From Lachnospiraceae bacterium UBA3282 (GTDB lineage: Bacteria; Bacillota; Clostridia; Lachnospirales; Lachnospiraceae): 64,000 nt of DNA. The stretch is taken from positions 15,989-79,988 of the forward strand of contig DETS01000031.1 of assembly GCA_002361735.1 (NCBI GenBank), given 5' to 3'. Made by a program: the position numbers and the translations under genes. Positions 17,564-26,658 of this stretch are shown piece by piece (positions within the stretch are counted from its first letter, which is position 1; every line of letters begins with the position of its first letter). The notes below the pieces were generated by a model. It worked only from the letters and a program-made list of their open reading frames with translations. It ran no database searches and was not told the origin of the DNA.

Positions 17564-17600
17564 AGTATAGTCGCGAATTGTGTTCATTTTGTGTTCATTT
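17564..17600 (-). promoter_or_regulatory. htrA promoter with 11-bp-spaced direct repeats
   Basis: On the minus strand the -10 TATACT (17564-17569) lacks a -35 match. Where the -35 should be, TGTTCATTT occurs twice (17581-17589 and 17592-17600, plus strand), exactly 11 bp apart, one helical turn. This is the typical layout for an OmpR-type response regulator that activates transcription; in Bacillus, htrA is controlled by the CssRS two-component system. Confidence 0.5.
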
Positions 17601-17629
17601 TTTATATAAATTGTGTTTTTATTTCACCA

Positions 17630-17782
17630 GCTCAGCCAGAGTGTTATCTATCAGATAAATCGTGCTCGCACGAATTTAGCTGGTGGATGACACTCTGAGG
17701 GAGCGCCTTCTTATGAGCAAAAATAGCTGTGCAGCAGCGGAAAGCGCTGAAAGCGCGATTTTGCGAATGGCGCGGGCTGAGC
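17630..17782 (+). repeat. 153-bp structured element, copy E
   Basis: The element has perfect 8-bp terminal inverted repeats (GCTCAGCC and GGCTGAGC). Inside are a 61-nt imperfect hairpin (17637-17697) with a GCTCGC tip, the box GAGGGAGCGCC, a short GCTG/CAGC hairpin, and GCGCT-GAA-AGCGC. It ends 4 bp before the glmS stop codon. A second copy of exactly the same length is at 40319-40471, about 78% identical by hand alignment, and many differences keep pairing. An ATG at 17713 follows GAGGGAG and opens a 48-codon frame running antisense into glmS; I do not call it a gene because the frame is not kept in the other copy. Confidence 0.75.
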
Positions 17783-17786
17783 GAAT

Positions 17787-19616
17787 CTATTCCACAGTGA
17801 CGGATTTTGCCAAATTCCTCGGCTTATCCACATCGCATCCTTTCCCGACCGACACATAATAACCAAACAGCTGTAATGGAATAATCGCCAGCGAATTGGC
17901 AAAATACGGGTTCGTCTCCGGAATATAAATCACGTAATCCGCCGCCTTCTCAATCTCCTTATTCTCCTCACAGGTCACCGCCAGCACAAAGGCGCCTCTT
18001 GCCTTTACCTCCACCATATTGCTGATGGTCTTGGCATAGAGCGCAGGCTGGGTGGAAACTGCCGCCACCAGTGTCCCCTCCTCAATGAGGGAGATGGTGC
18101 CGTGCTTAAGTTCGCCTGCCGCATAGGCTTCGGAGTGAATGTAGGAAATTTCCTTTAATTTCAGAGAACCTTCCAGAGAAATCGCGTAGTCAATCCCCCT
18201 GCCGATAAAGAAGACATCCTTCGCCCCGATGTAGCGGTTGGCAAATTTCTGAATCTTATTCTTATTATTTAAAAGAAGCTCGATCTGATCGGGCAGACAG
18301 CGCAGGTCGCCCAAAAGTGACGCAAATGTCATATCGTCGATCTCGCCCCGCACCCTGCCAAATTTCATGGCAAGCAGATAAAGCGCGATCAACTGCGCAC
18401 TGTAAGCCTTGGTGGTCGCCACCGCGATTTCCGGCCCCGCCCAGGTATACATCACATTGTCCGCTTCTCTGGCAATGGAACTGCCCACGACATTGACGAT
18501 ACCGAGCACCTGAAAGCCTCTCGATTTCGCTTCCCGCAGCGCAGCCAGCGTATCCGCCGTCTCTCCGGACTGACTGATCACCACCACCATTGCGCCTTCT
18601 TCTAAAATGGGATCCCGATAGCGGAACTCAGACGCCAGATCCACCTCCACAGGAATCCTGGCAAGCCCCTCGATCACATACTTTCCGGTAACGCCCGCAT
18701 GGTACGCCGAACCACAGGCTACAATGTGAATCTTCTTCACTGCCCGCAGCGCCTCGTCGCTCATATTCAATTCCTCGATCACGATATCATTGTCCTTGAT
18801 GCGGGGCATCAACGTATCTGTCACGGTCTTTGGCTGCTCGTACATCTCCTTTAACATGAAATGCTCATAGCCGGCCTTCTCCGCCGCGCTCGCATCCCAG
18901 TCGATAGTGACGGGCTCTTTTTGAATCTCCTCCTCATCCACCGTGTAAAAGTGCATATGATCCGTCCGCAGACGCACCACTTCCTGATTATCCACGTAAT
19001 ACACTTTTCTGGTATACTTTAAGATCGCCGGCACATCCGAAGCGATAAAGCAGCCGTCCTCATTCTGTCCCACGATCAAGGGGGAATCCTTCCTGGCTGC
19101 AAAAATCTGATCGGGGCAGTCCGCAAACAGGATTCCCAGCGCATAGGAACCCTCCACACGGTGCAGCACCTTCGTGACCGCCTCCAGCGGATTTCCTTTA
19201 TAATAGTAATCCAGAAGATGCGCCAGCACCTCCGTGTCCGTTTCCGACACGAACTTATATCCCCGCTCAATCAGCATTTTGCGCAGTTGCAAATAATTTT
19301 CGATGATACCGTTATGTACCACCGTGATCGTCTCCGCCTCGTTATAATGCGGATGCGCATTGGTATCGCTCGGTGCGCCATGCGTTGCCCAGCGGGTATG
19401 ACCGATACCGCACAGACCCGGCATAGTCTCACCGCCGCGCGTCATATTCTCCAGAATCTTGAGCCTGCCCACTGATTTTGTAATATTGATCTTCCCATTG
19501 CCGTCATAGACCGCCATGCCTGCCGAGTCGTATCCACGATACTCCAACTTTGCCAAACCGTCCAAAATGATGGGTGCCGCCTGCTTCGTTCCGATATAAC
19601 CTACGATTCCGCACAT
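17787..19616 (-). CDS. glmS: glutamine-fructose-6-phosphate aminotransferase
   Basis: GlmS makes glucosamine 6-phosphate from fructose 6-phosphate and glutamine, the entry step to UDP-GlcNAc for peptidoglycan and surface glycans. The 609-residue length is standard. The protein begins MCGIVGYIG, with Cys after Met as the glutaminase nucleophile, followed by GIGHTRWATHG and the two sugar-isomerase domains (VACGSAYHAGV, VISQSGETADT, FFIGRGIDYAISLEGSLKLKEISY), ending in LAKSVTVE. It starts after AAGGAG, 16 bp behind a glycosyltransferase gene, so there is no room for a glmS ribozyme leader directly before it. The 153-bp element E lies directly downstream. Confidence 0.95.
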   Translation of the reverse strand: MCGIVGYIGTKQAAPIILDGLAKLEYRGYDSAGMAVYDGNGKINITKSVGRLKILENMTRGGETMPGLCGIGHTRWATHGAPSDTNAHPHYNEAETITVVHNGIIENYLQLRKMLIERGYKFVSETDTEVLAHLLDYYYKGNPLEAVTKVLHRVEGSYALGILFADCPDQIFAARKDSPLIVGQNEDGCFIASDVPAILKYTRKVYYVDNQEVVRLRTDHMHFYTVDEEEIQKEPVTIDWDASAAEKAGYEHFMLKEMYEQPKTVTDTLMPRIKDNDIVIEELNMSDEALRAVKKIHIVACGSAYHAGVTGKYVIEGLARIPVEVDLASEFRYRDPILEEGAMVVVISQSGETADTLAALREAKSRGFQVLGIVNVVGSSIAREADNVMYTWAGPEIAVATTKAYSAQLIALYLLAMKFGRVRGEIDDMTFASLLGDLRCLPDQIELLLNNKNKIQKFANRYIGAKDVFFIGRGIDYAISLEGSLKLKEISYIHSEAYAAGELKHGTISLIEEGTLVAAVSTQPALYAKTISNMVEVKARGAFVLAVTCEENKEIEKAADYVIYIPETNPYFANSLAIIPLQLFGYYVSVGKGCDVDKPRNLAKSVTVE

Positions 19617-19632
19617 ATGATGTCTCCTTCTT

Positions 19633-20601
19633 TTAACTAAAATATTCCTTATTTGACGCCATCGCCGCCACCAGCCGCCTCGGCAGCCTGCGATACTGTT
19701 TTCCGCACAGATAACCCGCATACTTGAAGGCGCTCTGTATGATAACATATGGTATTTTATTCTTCATGCCATTCCGGTTCAGATATGCCACCAATCCCTT
19801 CACCATGCGGATCCCTTCCGATTCGGACGGATATTTCGCAAACACTTCCGGGTGCTCCGCCTGTGAGACGCCCAGATCGAAATTTCGGTGAAATTGCTGC
19901 CTGTGGGTGTAGTTGTGCGCATGATAGACGCACGCATCCGCCGCATAGGCAATCCCATATCCCGCCTCCACCGCCTTTGCCGCATAAAGCATATCCTCGT
20001 TAAAAATCGTACGTTTCACAAAACCGCCCAAATCGTCAAACGTTTTCCTGTCATATGCGGCACAGACATTGGAACAGAAAAAAGTCTTGATTCCCAGCTT
20101 CGGCAAATCTTCTTTTGTCTTAACACAGGACCTGTCGGGATAATTAAACGCTCTGGTATAGCGCTCAATCACACCGCTGTCCTTCGTCGGAAGCTGTCTG
20201 GCATAAGATACCGCCACATTCTCCTGCCGTAAATGGGCAAGCAGCCGCTCAAGCATATATTCGTCCGCGGGAACGGCATCCTGCGTCATCATCACAAACA
20301 CATCCGCCTTTGACAGTTTCACGCCCTGATTTCTGGTACGCCCGTGGTCAAATTCCCGCTTTGAAAGATGCTTCACTGTTATATTATGAGTCTGCCTCTC
20401 CAGCGTAGTACCGTAAAGCAGTCTGTCCCAGTATTTTTGCTCCGTATTCATAAGGATGATCCGATTGACAGGCACCGTCTGCGCCCGGATTTTTTCTATT
20501 AACGTCAAAAAACCTTTGTCAGGCTTATAGACTGGGATGATTACATCTACCGTCTCCACGTTCTCCTCCATGCCGGAGCTTACATCAGTGTGATTTTTCA
20601 A
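19633..20601 (-). CDS. family 2 glycosyltransferase, rhamnosyltransferase-like
   Basis: The GT-A enzyme shows VDVIIPVYKPDKGF, RNQGVKLSKADVFVMMTQDAVPAD with an acidic metal-binding motif, and CSNVCAAYDRKTFDDLGGF and FNEDMLYAAKAV in the acceptor half, matching rhamnosyltransferase-type family 2 proteins. I choose the TTG at 20601 because GGAGGGAAGA lies immediately upstream; an in-frame ATG at 20571 has no clear site. That gives about 322 residues. A strong terminator lies between this gene and the LCP gene, so it may have its own promoter or depend on readthrough. glmS follows 16 bp later. Confidence 0.82.
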   Translation of the reverse strand: MKNHTDVSSGMEENVETVDVIIPVYKPDKGFLTLIEKIRAQTVPVNRIILMNTEQKYWDRLLYGTTLERQTHNITVKHLSKREFDHGRTRNQGVKLSKADVFVMMTQDAVPADEYMLERLLAHLRQENVAVSYARQLPTKDSGVIERYTRAFNYPDRSCVKTKEDLPKLGIKTFFCSNVCAAYDRKTFDDLGGFVKRTIFNEDMLYAAKAVEAGYGIAYAADACVYHAHNYTHRQQFHRNFDLGVSQAEHPEVFAKYPSESEGIRMVKGLVAYLNRNGMKNKIPYVIIQSAFKYAGYLCGKQYRRLPRRLVAAMASNKEYFS

Positions 20602-20621
20602 TCTTCCCTCCACACTACAAG

Positions 20622-20648
20622 AAAGGGGCCTGTCAGCCAAGCCCCTTT
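20622..20648 (-). terminator. Terminator after the LCP gene
   Basis: AAAGGGGC pairs perfectly with GCCCCTTT around an 11-base loop, starting 4 bp after the LCP stop codon and followed on the minus strand by a short T-rich run. Confidence 0.65.
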
Positions 20649-20652
20649 GCAC

Positions 20653-21729
20653 TTATTTCAGATATCCGTTGGTGTCCTGATAAATCTTTTCACTGCATTC
20701 CTTTACGGTCGAGGAAGGATCATAGTTATCCGCGTCAAACAGGAACTTATGCAGCCACTTGACATTGTCCTCCAAACTCGTGGGAATAACGCAGGAACCC
20801 TTGGAACCGATGGTGCCCGTCCTGCGGTACTCCTCCTTCGGGAACCCTTCCGACTCCGAGATGTAGTAAGCTCCGACATCGCTCAGCATATCCACGATTT
20901 CCGACAGATCCAAGGAGGTGTACACCTCGTCAAACACGGCGGTTGCCGTCTCCGTCAGCTTCGGAATCGACGCTTTCTTTGCCTGATCCGCCACAGCCAT
21001 CAGTACCTCGCGCTGTCTTTCGGCACGCTTGAAGTCGTCGCCCGCCGTATAGCGGATTCGGCAGTAACCCGTAGCCTGTAAGCCGTCTAAGAGCTGATAT
21101 CCCGTGTTCTGCACCGGTGTATAGGTACGCTTGAGATTCTCGGCGATACAAAGCTGATAGTTGTTCAGATGGCTGATCTCCGAGTCATCCACATCAATGT
21201 AAACGCCGCCCACCGCATCGATGGCATCCGTCAGTCCCGCAAAGCCCACCGTAACGAAATCCGTAATGTTCATATCCAGGTTCATGTTCAGCATGTTGAT
21301 CGCCTGCTCGGGACCGCCCTTTGCGTAAGCTGCATTACACTTATTGTAAGAATCATTGCTCAGGTTCAGGTAAGTGTCTCGGTATATGGAAACCAGTTTA
21401 CATTCTCCGGTATCCTGATTGATGGAAGCGATCATAATCGTATCGCTTCTGGTATTTTTCGTCAGCGCACCCGTAGTGGAATCCACACCGAACAGGGCAA
21501 TGTTCCGATAACCCTTCATGGTGGTTTCTTCCGCTTCCTGCACGGCCTCATTGATGATGATGTCCTTTTCTTTTAACTCCACTTTACCGCTGCCCGTTCC
21601 GGCAAGCACGCCATAAAGCACTACCACCGCCAAAAGCAAAATGATAATCTCCGCGATAAAGAGAATGATCCTTCTGCGCTGTTTTTTCGCCTGCTCTCTT
21701 CTTCCTGACTTCTTACGTTTTTTTGCCAT
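20653..21729 (-). CDS. LytR-CpsA-Psr (LCP) family wall-polymer ligase
   Basis: LCP enzymes move undecaprenyl-phosphate-linked polymers such as teichoic acids or capsule onto peptidoglycan at the outer membrane face. The 358-residue protein has a very basic N-terminus (MAKKRKKSGRREQAKKQRRR), one membrane helix (about 21-44), and an LCP domain with NIALFGVDS, RSDTIMIASIN, LVSIYRDTYL, FVTVGFAGLTDAIDAVGGVYIDV and GLQATGYCRIRYTAGDDFKRAERQREVL, including the conserved Arg and Asp residues. Placed between a sugar-phosphate transferase and glycosyltransferases, it is the likely attachment enzyme for the polysaccharide made by this locus. Confidence 0.92.
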   Translation of the reverse strand: MAKKRKKSGRREQAKKQRRRIILFIAEIIILLLAVVVLYGVLAGTGSGKVELKEKDIIINEAVQEAEETTMKGYRNIALFGVDSTTGALTKNTRSDTIMIASINQDTGECKLVSIYRDTYLNLSNDSYNKCNAAYAKGGPEQAINMLNMNLDMNITDFVTVGFAGLTDAIDAVGGVYIDVDDSEISHLNNYQLCIAENLKRTYTPVQNTGYQLLDGLQATGYCRIRYTAGDDFKRAERQREVLMAVADQAKKASIPKLTETATAVFDEVYTSLDLSEIVDMLSDVGAYYISESEGFPKEEYRRTGTIGSKGSCVIPTSLEDNVKWLHKFLFDADNYDPSSTVKECSEKIYQDTNGYLK

Positions 21730-21829
21730 ATCCCGTACTCCTTAAACTGCAATGTAATCTCTCGATATCCATGTTTCATTTTGTCATATGTTGTCCAAAA
21801 AAGCAAGCTTTTGTGGCAACTCTGATAAG

Positions 21830-21857
21830 ATTATACTACATCTTGATATATTTGCAA
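21830..21857 (-). promoter_or_regulatory. Promoter of the LCP gene
   Basis: TTGCAA (21852-21857) and TATAAT (21830-21835) on the minus strand, 16 bp apart, about 100 bp before the LCP start. Confidence 0.6.
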
Positions 21858-21915
21858 CCTCAATTCCCGATTCTTCCGAAAGTCTTTCACTTTTCTTAAG
21901 TTTTTAGTATCTCTT

Positions 21916-23325
21916 TTAATAAGCGTTTTTATTGATAAACCCTCTGAAAATCGTTAAAAACATAATTTTTACATCAAAGGACATCGTCCAGTTTTCAATA
22001 TAGAAAATATCATACTCGATCCGCTTTTTAATCGACGTATCTCCACGGTAGCCGTTGATCTGCGCCCACCCCGTAAGACCGGGTCTGACCTGATGCTTGA
22101 CCATATAGCGGGGAATCTCCTCCTTAAACTGCTCCACAAACTGCGGGCGTTCCGGCCTGGGACCCACCACGCTCATATCGCCTTTTAAGATATTGAAAAG
22201 CTGGGGCAGCTCGTCTATGCTCGTTCTTCTTAAAAATTTTCCCACTTCTGTCACTCTGGGATCGTCCTTCGTCGTCCAGCCCTTTTGTTCCGCGGAGGGC
22301 TTCTGCACCTTCATGGTACGGAATTTATACATACGGAAAGGCTTATTGTGCAGCCCGATCCGCTCCTGCCTGAAAATGATCGGTCCTCTGGAAGTACAGC
22401 CCACAGCGATGGCTGCGATCAGCATGATGGGCGAAGCCACGACCAGTCCCACCAGCGATACCACGATATCCACGATTCGTTTCATCCACCAGTTTAAGGT
22501 GTTGGTCAACGGCACATAACGGATATTGATCACCGGCAGCCCCATCAGATCTTCTGTGTAAGGGCGGCTCGGAAACAGGCTGTTATAATCCGGAATAAAC
22601 TTTGTATGCACACCGGACTTCTCGCAAAGATCCACGATATGTTCGAGATTATCATAATCTTTCAGGGAAAGGGTTATCGCTATTTCGTCTAATTTGTTTT
22701 GGGGAAGGATATAGAGCAGATTTTCGACGGTTCCTACCACCTTGACACCCTTGTAGAGTGTGCCTGCCGGCACATGATCATCTAAAATGCCGCGCACGAC
22801 ATAACCCCACTGGGGATTGGAATTGATCCGCTTAATGTACTCCTCCGCTGCGCGGGAATACCCGACCAGCAGAATATACTTCAGATTATATCCCTTTTCA
22901 CGGAAATACTGTAAAAGGATACGGATCAGAGAACGCGCCAGCGTGGTGAGGATAATATTGATGACATAAAACATCGCCATCATGGTACGTGAGAAGTGGA
23001 TCTGCGCCACCATGTACCAGCCTGCCATCAACACCACCATACCCACGGTGTTTGCCTGAAAGATATTCAAAATCTCGTAGCGGTGAACGGTCGCCCGCTT
23101 GGGCGTGTAGAGGTTAAAAGCGTAATATAGAATGAGATAACCCGGCACAATAAAATAGAGCATCTCAAAATAGGTTTGCACATCATAAGCACCGACGTTC
23201 GGGTCGGTGACTGAAAAAGGACCGGCAAACTTCAGATACCATGCCAGCATATAGGATACCACCACGATCACGGCATCCAGCACTATGTGCAGTCTGTTGA
23301 AATACCTCTGGTTATCTTTTATCAT
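21916..23325 (-). CDS. undecaprenyl-phosphate sugar-phosphate transferase (WcaJ/WbaP type)
   Basis: This 469-residue enzyme puts the first sugar phosphate onto undecaprenyl phosphate, starting a surface glycan. Four to five membrane helices occupy residues 12-135, then a nucleotide-binding-like central domain (YILLVGYSRAAEEYIKR), then the catalytic domain: membrane dip KRIVDIVVSLVGLVVASPIML, GPIIFRQERIG, FRMYKFRTM, RRTSIDELPQLFNILKGDMSVVGPRPE and VRPGLTGWAQINGY. The start has a weak site (only GTGCG nearby), so the true start is not certain. Its own promoter and the following LCP gene suggest a start-and-attach pair. Confidence 0.92.
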   Translation of the reverse strand: MIKDNQRYFNRLHIVLDAVIVVVSYMLAWYLKFAGPFSVTDPNVGAYDVQTYFEMLYFIVPGYLILYYAFNLYTPKRATVHRYEILNIFQANTVGMVVLMAGWYMVAQIHFSRTMMAMFYVINIILTTLARSLIRILLQYFREKGYNLKYILLVGYSRAAEEYIKRINSNPQWGYVVRGILDDHVPAGTLYKGVKVVGTVENLLYILPQNKLDEIAITLSLKDYDNLEHIVDLCEKSGVHTKFIPDYNSLFPSRPYTEDLMGLPVINIRYVPLTNTLNWWMKRIVDIVVSLVGLVVASPIMLIAAIAVGCTSRGPIIFRQERIGLHNKPFRMYKFRTMKVQKPSAEQKGWTTKDDPRVTEVGKFLRRTSIDELPQLFNILKGDMSVVGPRPERPQFVEQFKEEIPRYMVKHQVRPGLTGWAQINGYRGDTSIKKRIEYDIFYIENWTMSFDVKIMFLTIFRGFINKNAY

Positions 23326-23418
23326 AACAGTTAACGCACTTAGACGGTGCTTACCCAGCTCTTTCCATTAAAAGTGAATGTTGATTTTGCAAAAATCTGC
23401 TTTACTATAATTATTACT

Positions 23419-23447
23419 ATTTTACAATAACCCATACAAAAATTCAA
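23419..23447 (-). promoter_or_regulatory. Promoter of the sugar-phosphate transferase gene
   Basis: TTGAAT (23442-23447) and TAAAAT (23419-23424) on the minus strand with a 17-bp spacer, leaving a leader of about 90 nt with a small GCAC/GTGC hairpin. Confidence 0.6.
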
Positions 23448-23475
23448 CCTTGGGAATCCGCCCGCAGGTCTCCCG

Positions 23476-26400
23476 TCACTTTACCGCACTGCTGCGCAGT
23501 TTTCTGCAAAGCCGATCGCAGTCATACTTGATCTCCTCCGCGAAAAACGCCTGATAGAGCGCCTCCTCCTGCTCCTCATCGATCTCCACACGACAGTTTA
23601 CCCTCATCCATGCAATTTGCTCGCGCAGGGTACGCAGCGATCGAAACTCCCTGTTTTTCTTTGCCGCCGCTTTCTGCAGCCTCCCATATTCCAGTTTCAC
23701 GCGCTCTCTGCCGGGCAGGCGCCTCTCTCTTTCTTTTCCGATCAGCCCGACCGCCGTAAACGCTATGGCAGCAATGAGTAAAACGGCAATCACCGCATAA
23801 ACCAAGATTCCCAATGCGCTCTCGAGATATCCGCCAAGGACATCCTCTCCCAGCGTACGCTCCGTTTCTCCGCCTCCGCCCTGCATAAATACATCCCAAA
23901 AGGACGCGGTTTCCTCCTCTGACGAAGACGGCGTGGGATCGACAACGATCCATCCTCTCTCATTGTCATAAATCTCTACCCAAGCGTGGGCATATGCTTC
24001 CGGTATCTCCATTTGAATCAGCGCCGTCCTGCCTATCTCTGAAAATCCTCTGTAATAATCGTCATAATCAGCGTTCTCCACCAGCTCGCCGTTCTCAACG
24101 ACCTCCGCATAGGAAAACGCATATCCTTCCACATAGCGTGCGGGAATCCCCATCTGCCTAAAGAGCATCGTCGCCGCCGATGCAAAATGCGCACAGTACC
24201 CTTTTTGACTCTCCAACAGAAAATGCGAGATATAATCGGGATTCCCATAATAAAAGCCCGGCCGCAATGTGTACTTATAGTTTTCCTCAAAATATCCGAC
24301 GATCTGAGCTGCGATCTGCTGATCGTCGCCGCCAAATCCCGCTTCTTCACATATCCGGCGGACCGCAGCCCTACAGCTTTCCGGCACATCCAGATACCGC
24401 TCATACGGCGCTTTCCCAAACACCGAAACAGCATGATCGTTGTCGGGATAATAGTGATAAACCAGCAGGTTTTCCCGTTCCTCTATCTTCGTATAGTCCG
24501 TATAATACGGTCTGTACTCATACGAATCTTCCGCCTCGGTTCTTTCTACCTCCATAATCCCCAAGCCCTGTTTGGCATCGCCGCCCTCCTCCTCAAACTG
24601 ACGCTGTCTGACATACAGGGACATCTCCATATCGGCATCTCCCGGCCATTCCGAATCCGCCTGCGTCCATGCCGTCCCGATATAATCAAGCCCCGTAAAT
24701 GCCTTCAAATAGACGGGTTCATAACTGTACGGCGTATATCTGACGACCAGAGCCGTCTCATAGCTTGGCATGACAGCAGACCCTCTGCTCAGTTTGCCGC
24801 CGCTGATGCCCGATTCCGCCATTTCCCGCGGAAATAGGGCGGACATACCATACTGCGCAAAGAGTTCCATCCCCTGTTTTGACGCTTCCTTTGCCGCACT
24901 CTGCGGCACGATGCGGTCATATCTGATTTCGGGCAGGAGAAACGCCGCTGCCCTCACCAACAACACAGCTGCAAGCGCCGCGGGCAGCAAATAGCGCATC
25001 TGTGCGGAAACACGCCCCCTGCCGTAAGAGAGCATCAGCACCATCGCATAGCCAATCAGCATCAGGCTGAAATACAACAACGGCACGGAACACTCAAAAT
25101 ACAGGGGAATGACGTACGGCGTCAGCGTCAGGAACATGACCCCGAAAGGCGTGCTCCTGTTTTGCAGCCGGATATTCATTAAAATGATCCCCACCATCCC
25201 TAAGAATACGGCAAAGGTCGTGACTGCCAGGTACGCGTCTTCAACCGCCAGAGTATATTCCATTCCGGCAGATACGTCAAAATACTCCCTCGCCGCCTCG
25301 AATATACGGTTTAGGATGTAATAATATCCGCTGTTGATCTCCCAATAATTTTTTAGGGCAATCAATAAGTACAATAAAAAAACGAGCAGACTCACCAGAT
25401 TGGTCAACCATCTTTTACCCGTCTCATAGACCGCGCTCAACACAAAGGCAAGCAGGAAAAACAGGAACACACAAACACTTACATGAAATTTGATCTCGAA
25501 TGCCGCCAGAAAACCGCCAATCGATCCGTAGACGAGGGAAAACAGAACAAACGCCTTTGCAAGGACTGCCGCCCAATCATAACAGTCGTTATGATTTGTT
25601 TTTACAAGAGAGACATCCGCTGTATCCAAAGACCGCCCGCGCACCTGCCCGCTTTCCTGCCGACATGACAGATACTGCTCCAAAGGATGCTCTATCGCCA
25701 TCTGCTCCTCGATACATGCCGCCCTACGGATCCCGCCTGCGCTTAAGATTTCTCCCAACACATTCTCCAGCTCGCCAAGTTCCGTGAGATAACGGCTGCA
25801 CAGGTTCAAACCCGCATCCTGCCAGAATAATTGAATCGGATAATCCTTAGCAAGCAGGAGCCTGCATAAGCCGTACAAACACTCCATCAGAGCGTCGTTT
25901 TCGCCCGCATCCTCCCCCAGCGGAAGCAGCACATTCACCTTTTCCCTGCCGGCTGCCAGACGCTCCCGCACCATCATCTTCCCCTGTTTTGCCGATAACT
26001 TCCAGTGAATGTTTTTCAGCTCATCCCCGGCAATATATTCTCTGATCTCATAATCGGGATTGTACTCCGTTCCCCGTTTTTTACTCTCATCCTCCTTGGG
26101 AAACCCTTCCATGCGCTCATAACGTTCTTGTGCATCTTCCTCATCCGAAAAGGAACACCATACCAGGATCTGCGTATCAGCATCCGCTTGATACGTTAGG
26201 TAAAACAGGTGCAGCAGATCGTACACCTTACAGGTTTCCACACTTACTCTGACTCCGCCCGCATAGCGGCTGTTCAGCAAAAACGGCAGTCTTCCGCCTT
26301 TTCCCGGAGCTGCCCACAGCTTCTCCCGCCTCTCCTCGGTACTCCCCGTAAAAACATTCCCGAAACGGTAGGTTACGTCGATTGCAAAGCCGGCAAAGCG

Positions 26401-26658
26401 CAGCGGATTCTCAAAACGGATCTCCCCTGAAATATCCGTGTTTTTCCCCACACGGCGATACGGCAGCACCGTTTTTACCCGAATACGGTCCCGTGCCGTC
26501 CACAGCGCGGCAGCCGATAAAATAGCACATGTTATTAACAGCAGCAGTATCAGAAAGAGAAGATAACTTCTGAAAAACTGCCACATCCACAATAACACGG
26601 CAAATACTGCGAGAAATCGGATCGTTCCTTTTACGCTCAGCCGCAGCTTCTTTTCCAT
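23476..26658 (-). CDS. DUF58-transglutaminase fusion membrane protein
   Basis: A single 1060-residue frame joins two proteins normally encoded separately. The first ~380 residues have two membrane helices and a DUF58 domain (NPDYEIREYIAGDELKNIHWKLSAKQGKMMVRE). The second part has a cluster of membrane helices (about 395-620), an extracellular transglutaminase core with Cys near 820 (GYCAHFASAATML), His near 889 (AYAHAWVEIY) and Asp near 906 (VVDPTPS), then a last helix and a basic tail. Its ATG overlaps the MoxR stop by one base (TGATG), so translation is coupled. MoxR-DUF58-transglutaminase sets are thought to act on envelope proteins or wall assembly; the exact reaction is not known. Confidence 0.88.
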   Translation of the reverse strand: MEKKLRLSVKGTIRFLAVFAVLLWMWQFFRSYLLFLILLLLITCAILSAAALWTARDRIRVKTVLPYRRVGKNTDISGEIRFENPLRFAGFAIDVTYRFGNVFTGSTEERREKLWAAPGKGGRLPFLLNSRYAGGVRVSVETCKVYDLLHLFYLTYQADADTQILVWCSFSDEEDAQERYERMEGFPKEDESKKRGTEYNPDYEIREYIAGDELKNIHWKLSAKQGKMMVRERLAAGREKVNVLLPLGEDAGENDALMECLYGLCRLLLAKDYPIQLFWQDAGLNLCSRYLTELGELENVLGEILSAGGIRRAACIEEQMAIEHPLEQYLSCRQESGQVRGRSLDTADVSLVKTNHNDCYDWAAVLAKAFVLFSLVYGSIGGFLAAFEIKFHVSVCVFLFFLLAFVLSAVYETGKRWLTNLVSLLVFLLYLLIALKNYWEINSGYYYILNRIFEAAREYFDVSAGMEYTLAVEDAYLAVTTFAVFLGMVGIILMNIRLQNRSTPFGVMFLTLTPYVIPLYFECSVPLLYFSLMLIGYAMVLMLSYGRGRVSAQMRYLLPAALAAVLLVRAAAFLLPEIRYDRIVPQSAAKEASKQGMELFAQYGMSALFPREMAESGISGGKLSRGSAVMPSYETALVVRYTPYSYEPVYLKAFTGLDYIGTAWTQADSEWPGDADMEMSLYVRQRQFEEEGGDAKQGLGIMEVERTEAEDSYEYRPYYTDYTKIEERENLLVYHYYPDNDHAVSVFGKAPYERYLDVPESCRAAVRRICEEAGFGGDDQQIAAQIVGYFEENYKYTLRPGFYYGNPDYISHFLLESQKGYCAHFASAATMLFRQMGIPARYVEGYAFSYAEVVENGELVENADYDDYYRGFSEIGRTALIQMEIPEAYAHAWVEIYDNERGWIVVDPTPSSSEEETASFWDVFMQGGGGETERTLGEDVLGGYLESALGILVYAVIAVLLIAAIAFTAVGLIGKERERRLPGRERVKLEYGRLQKAAAKKNREFRSLRTLREQIAWMRVNCRVEIDEEQEEALYQAFFAEEIKYDCDRLCRKLRSSAVK

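Noticed and set aside
17713..17860. A 48-codon frame starting in the 153-bp element after GAGGGAG
   Set aside because: It runs antisense into glmS, and copy D does not keep the frame because of compensating indels. I treat it as a by-product of the element.
17787..19633. glmS ribozyme upstream of glmS
   Set aside because: Only 16 bp separate glmS from the preceding glycosyltransferase gene, so there is no room for the ribozyme leader.
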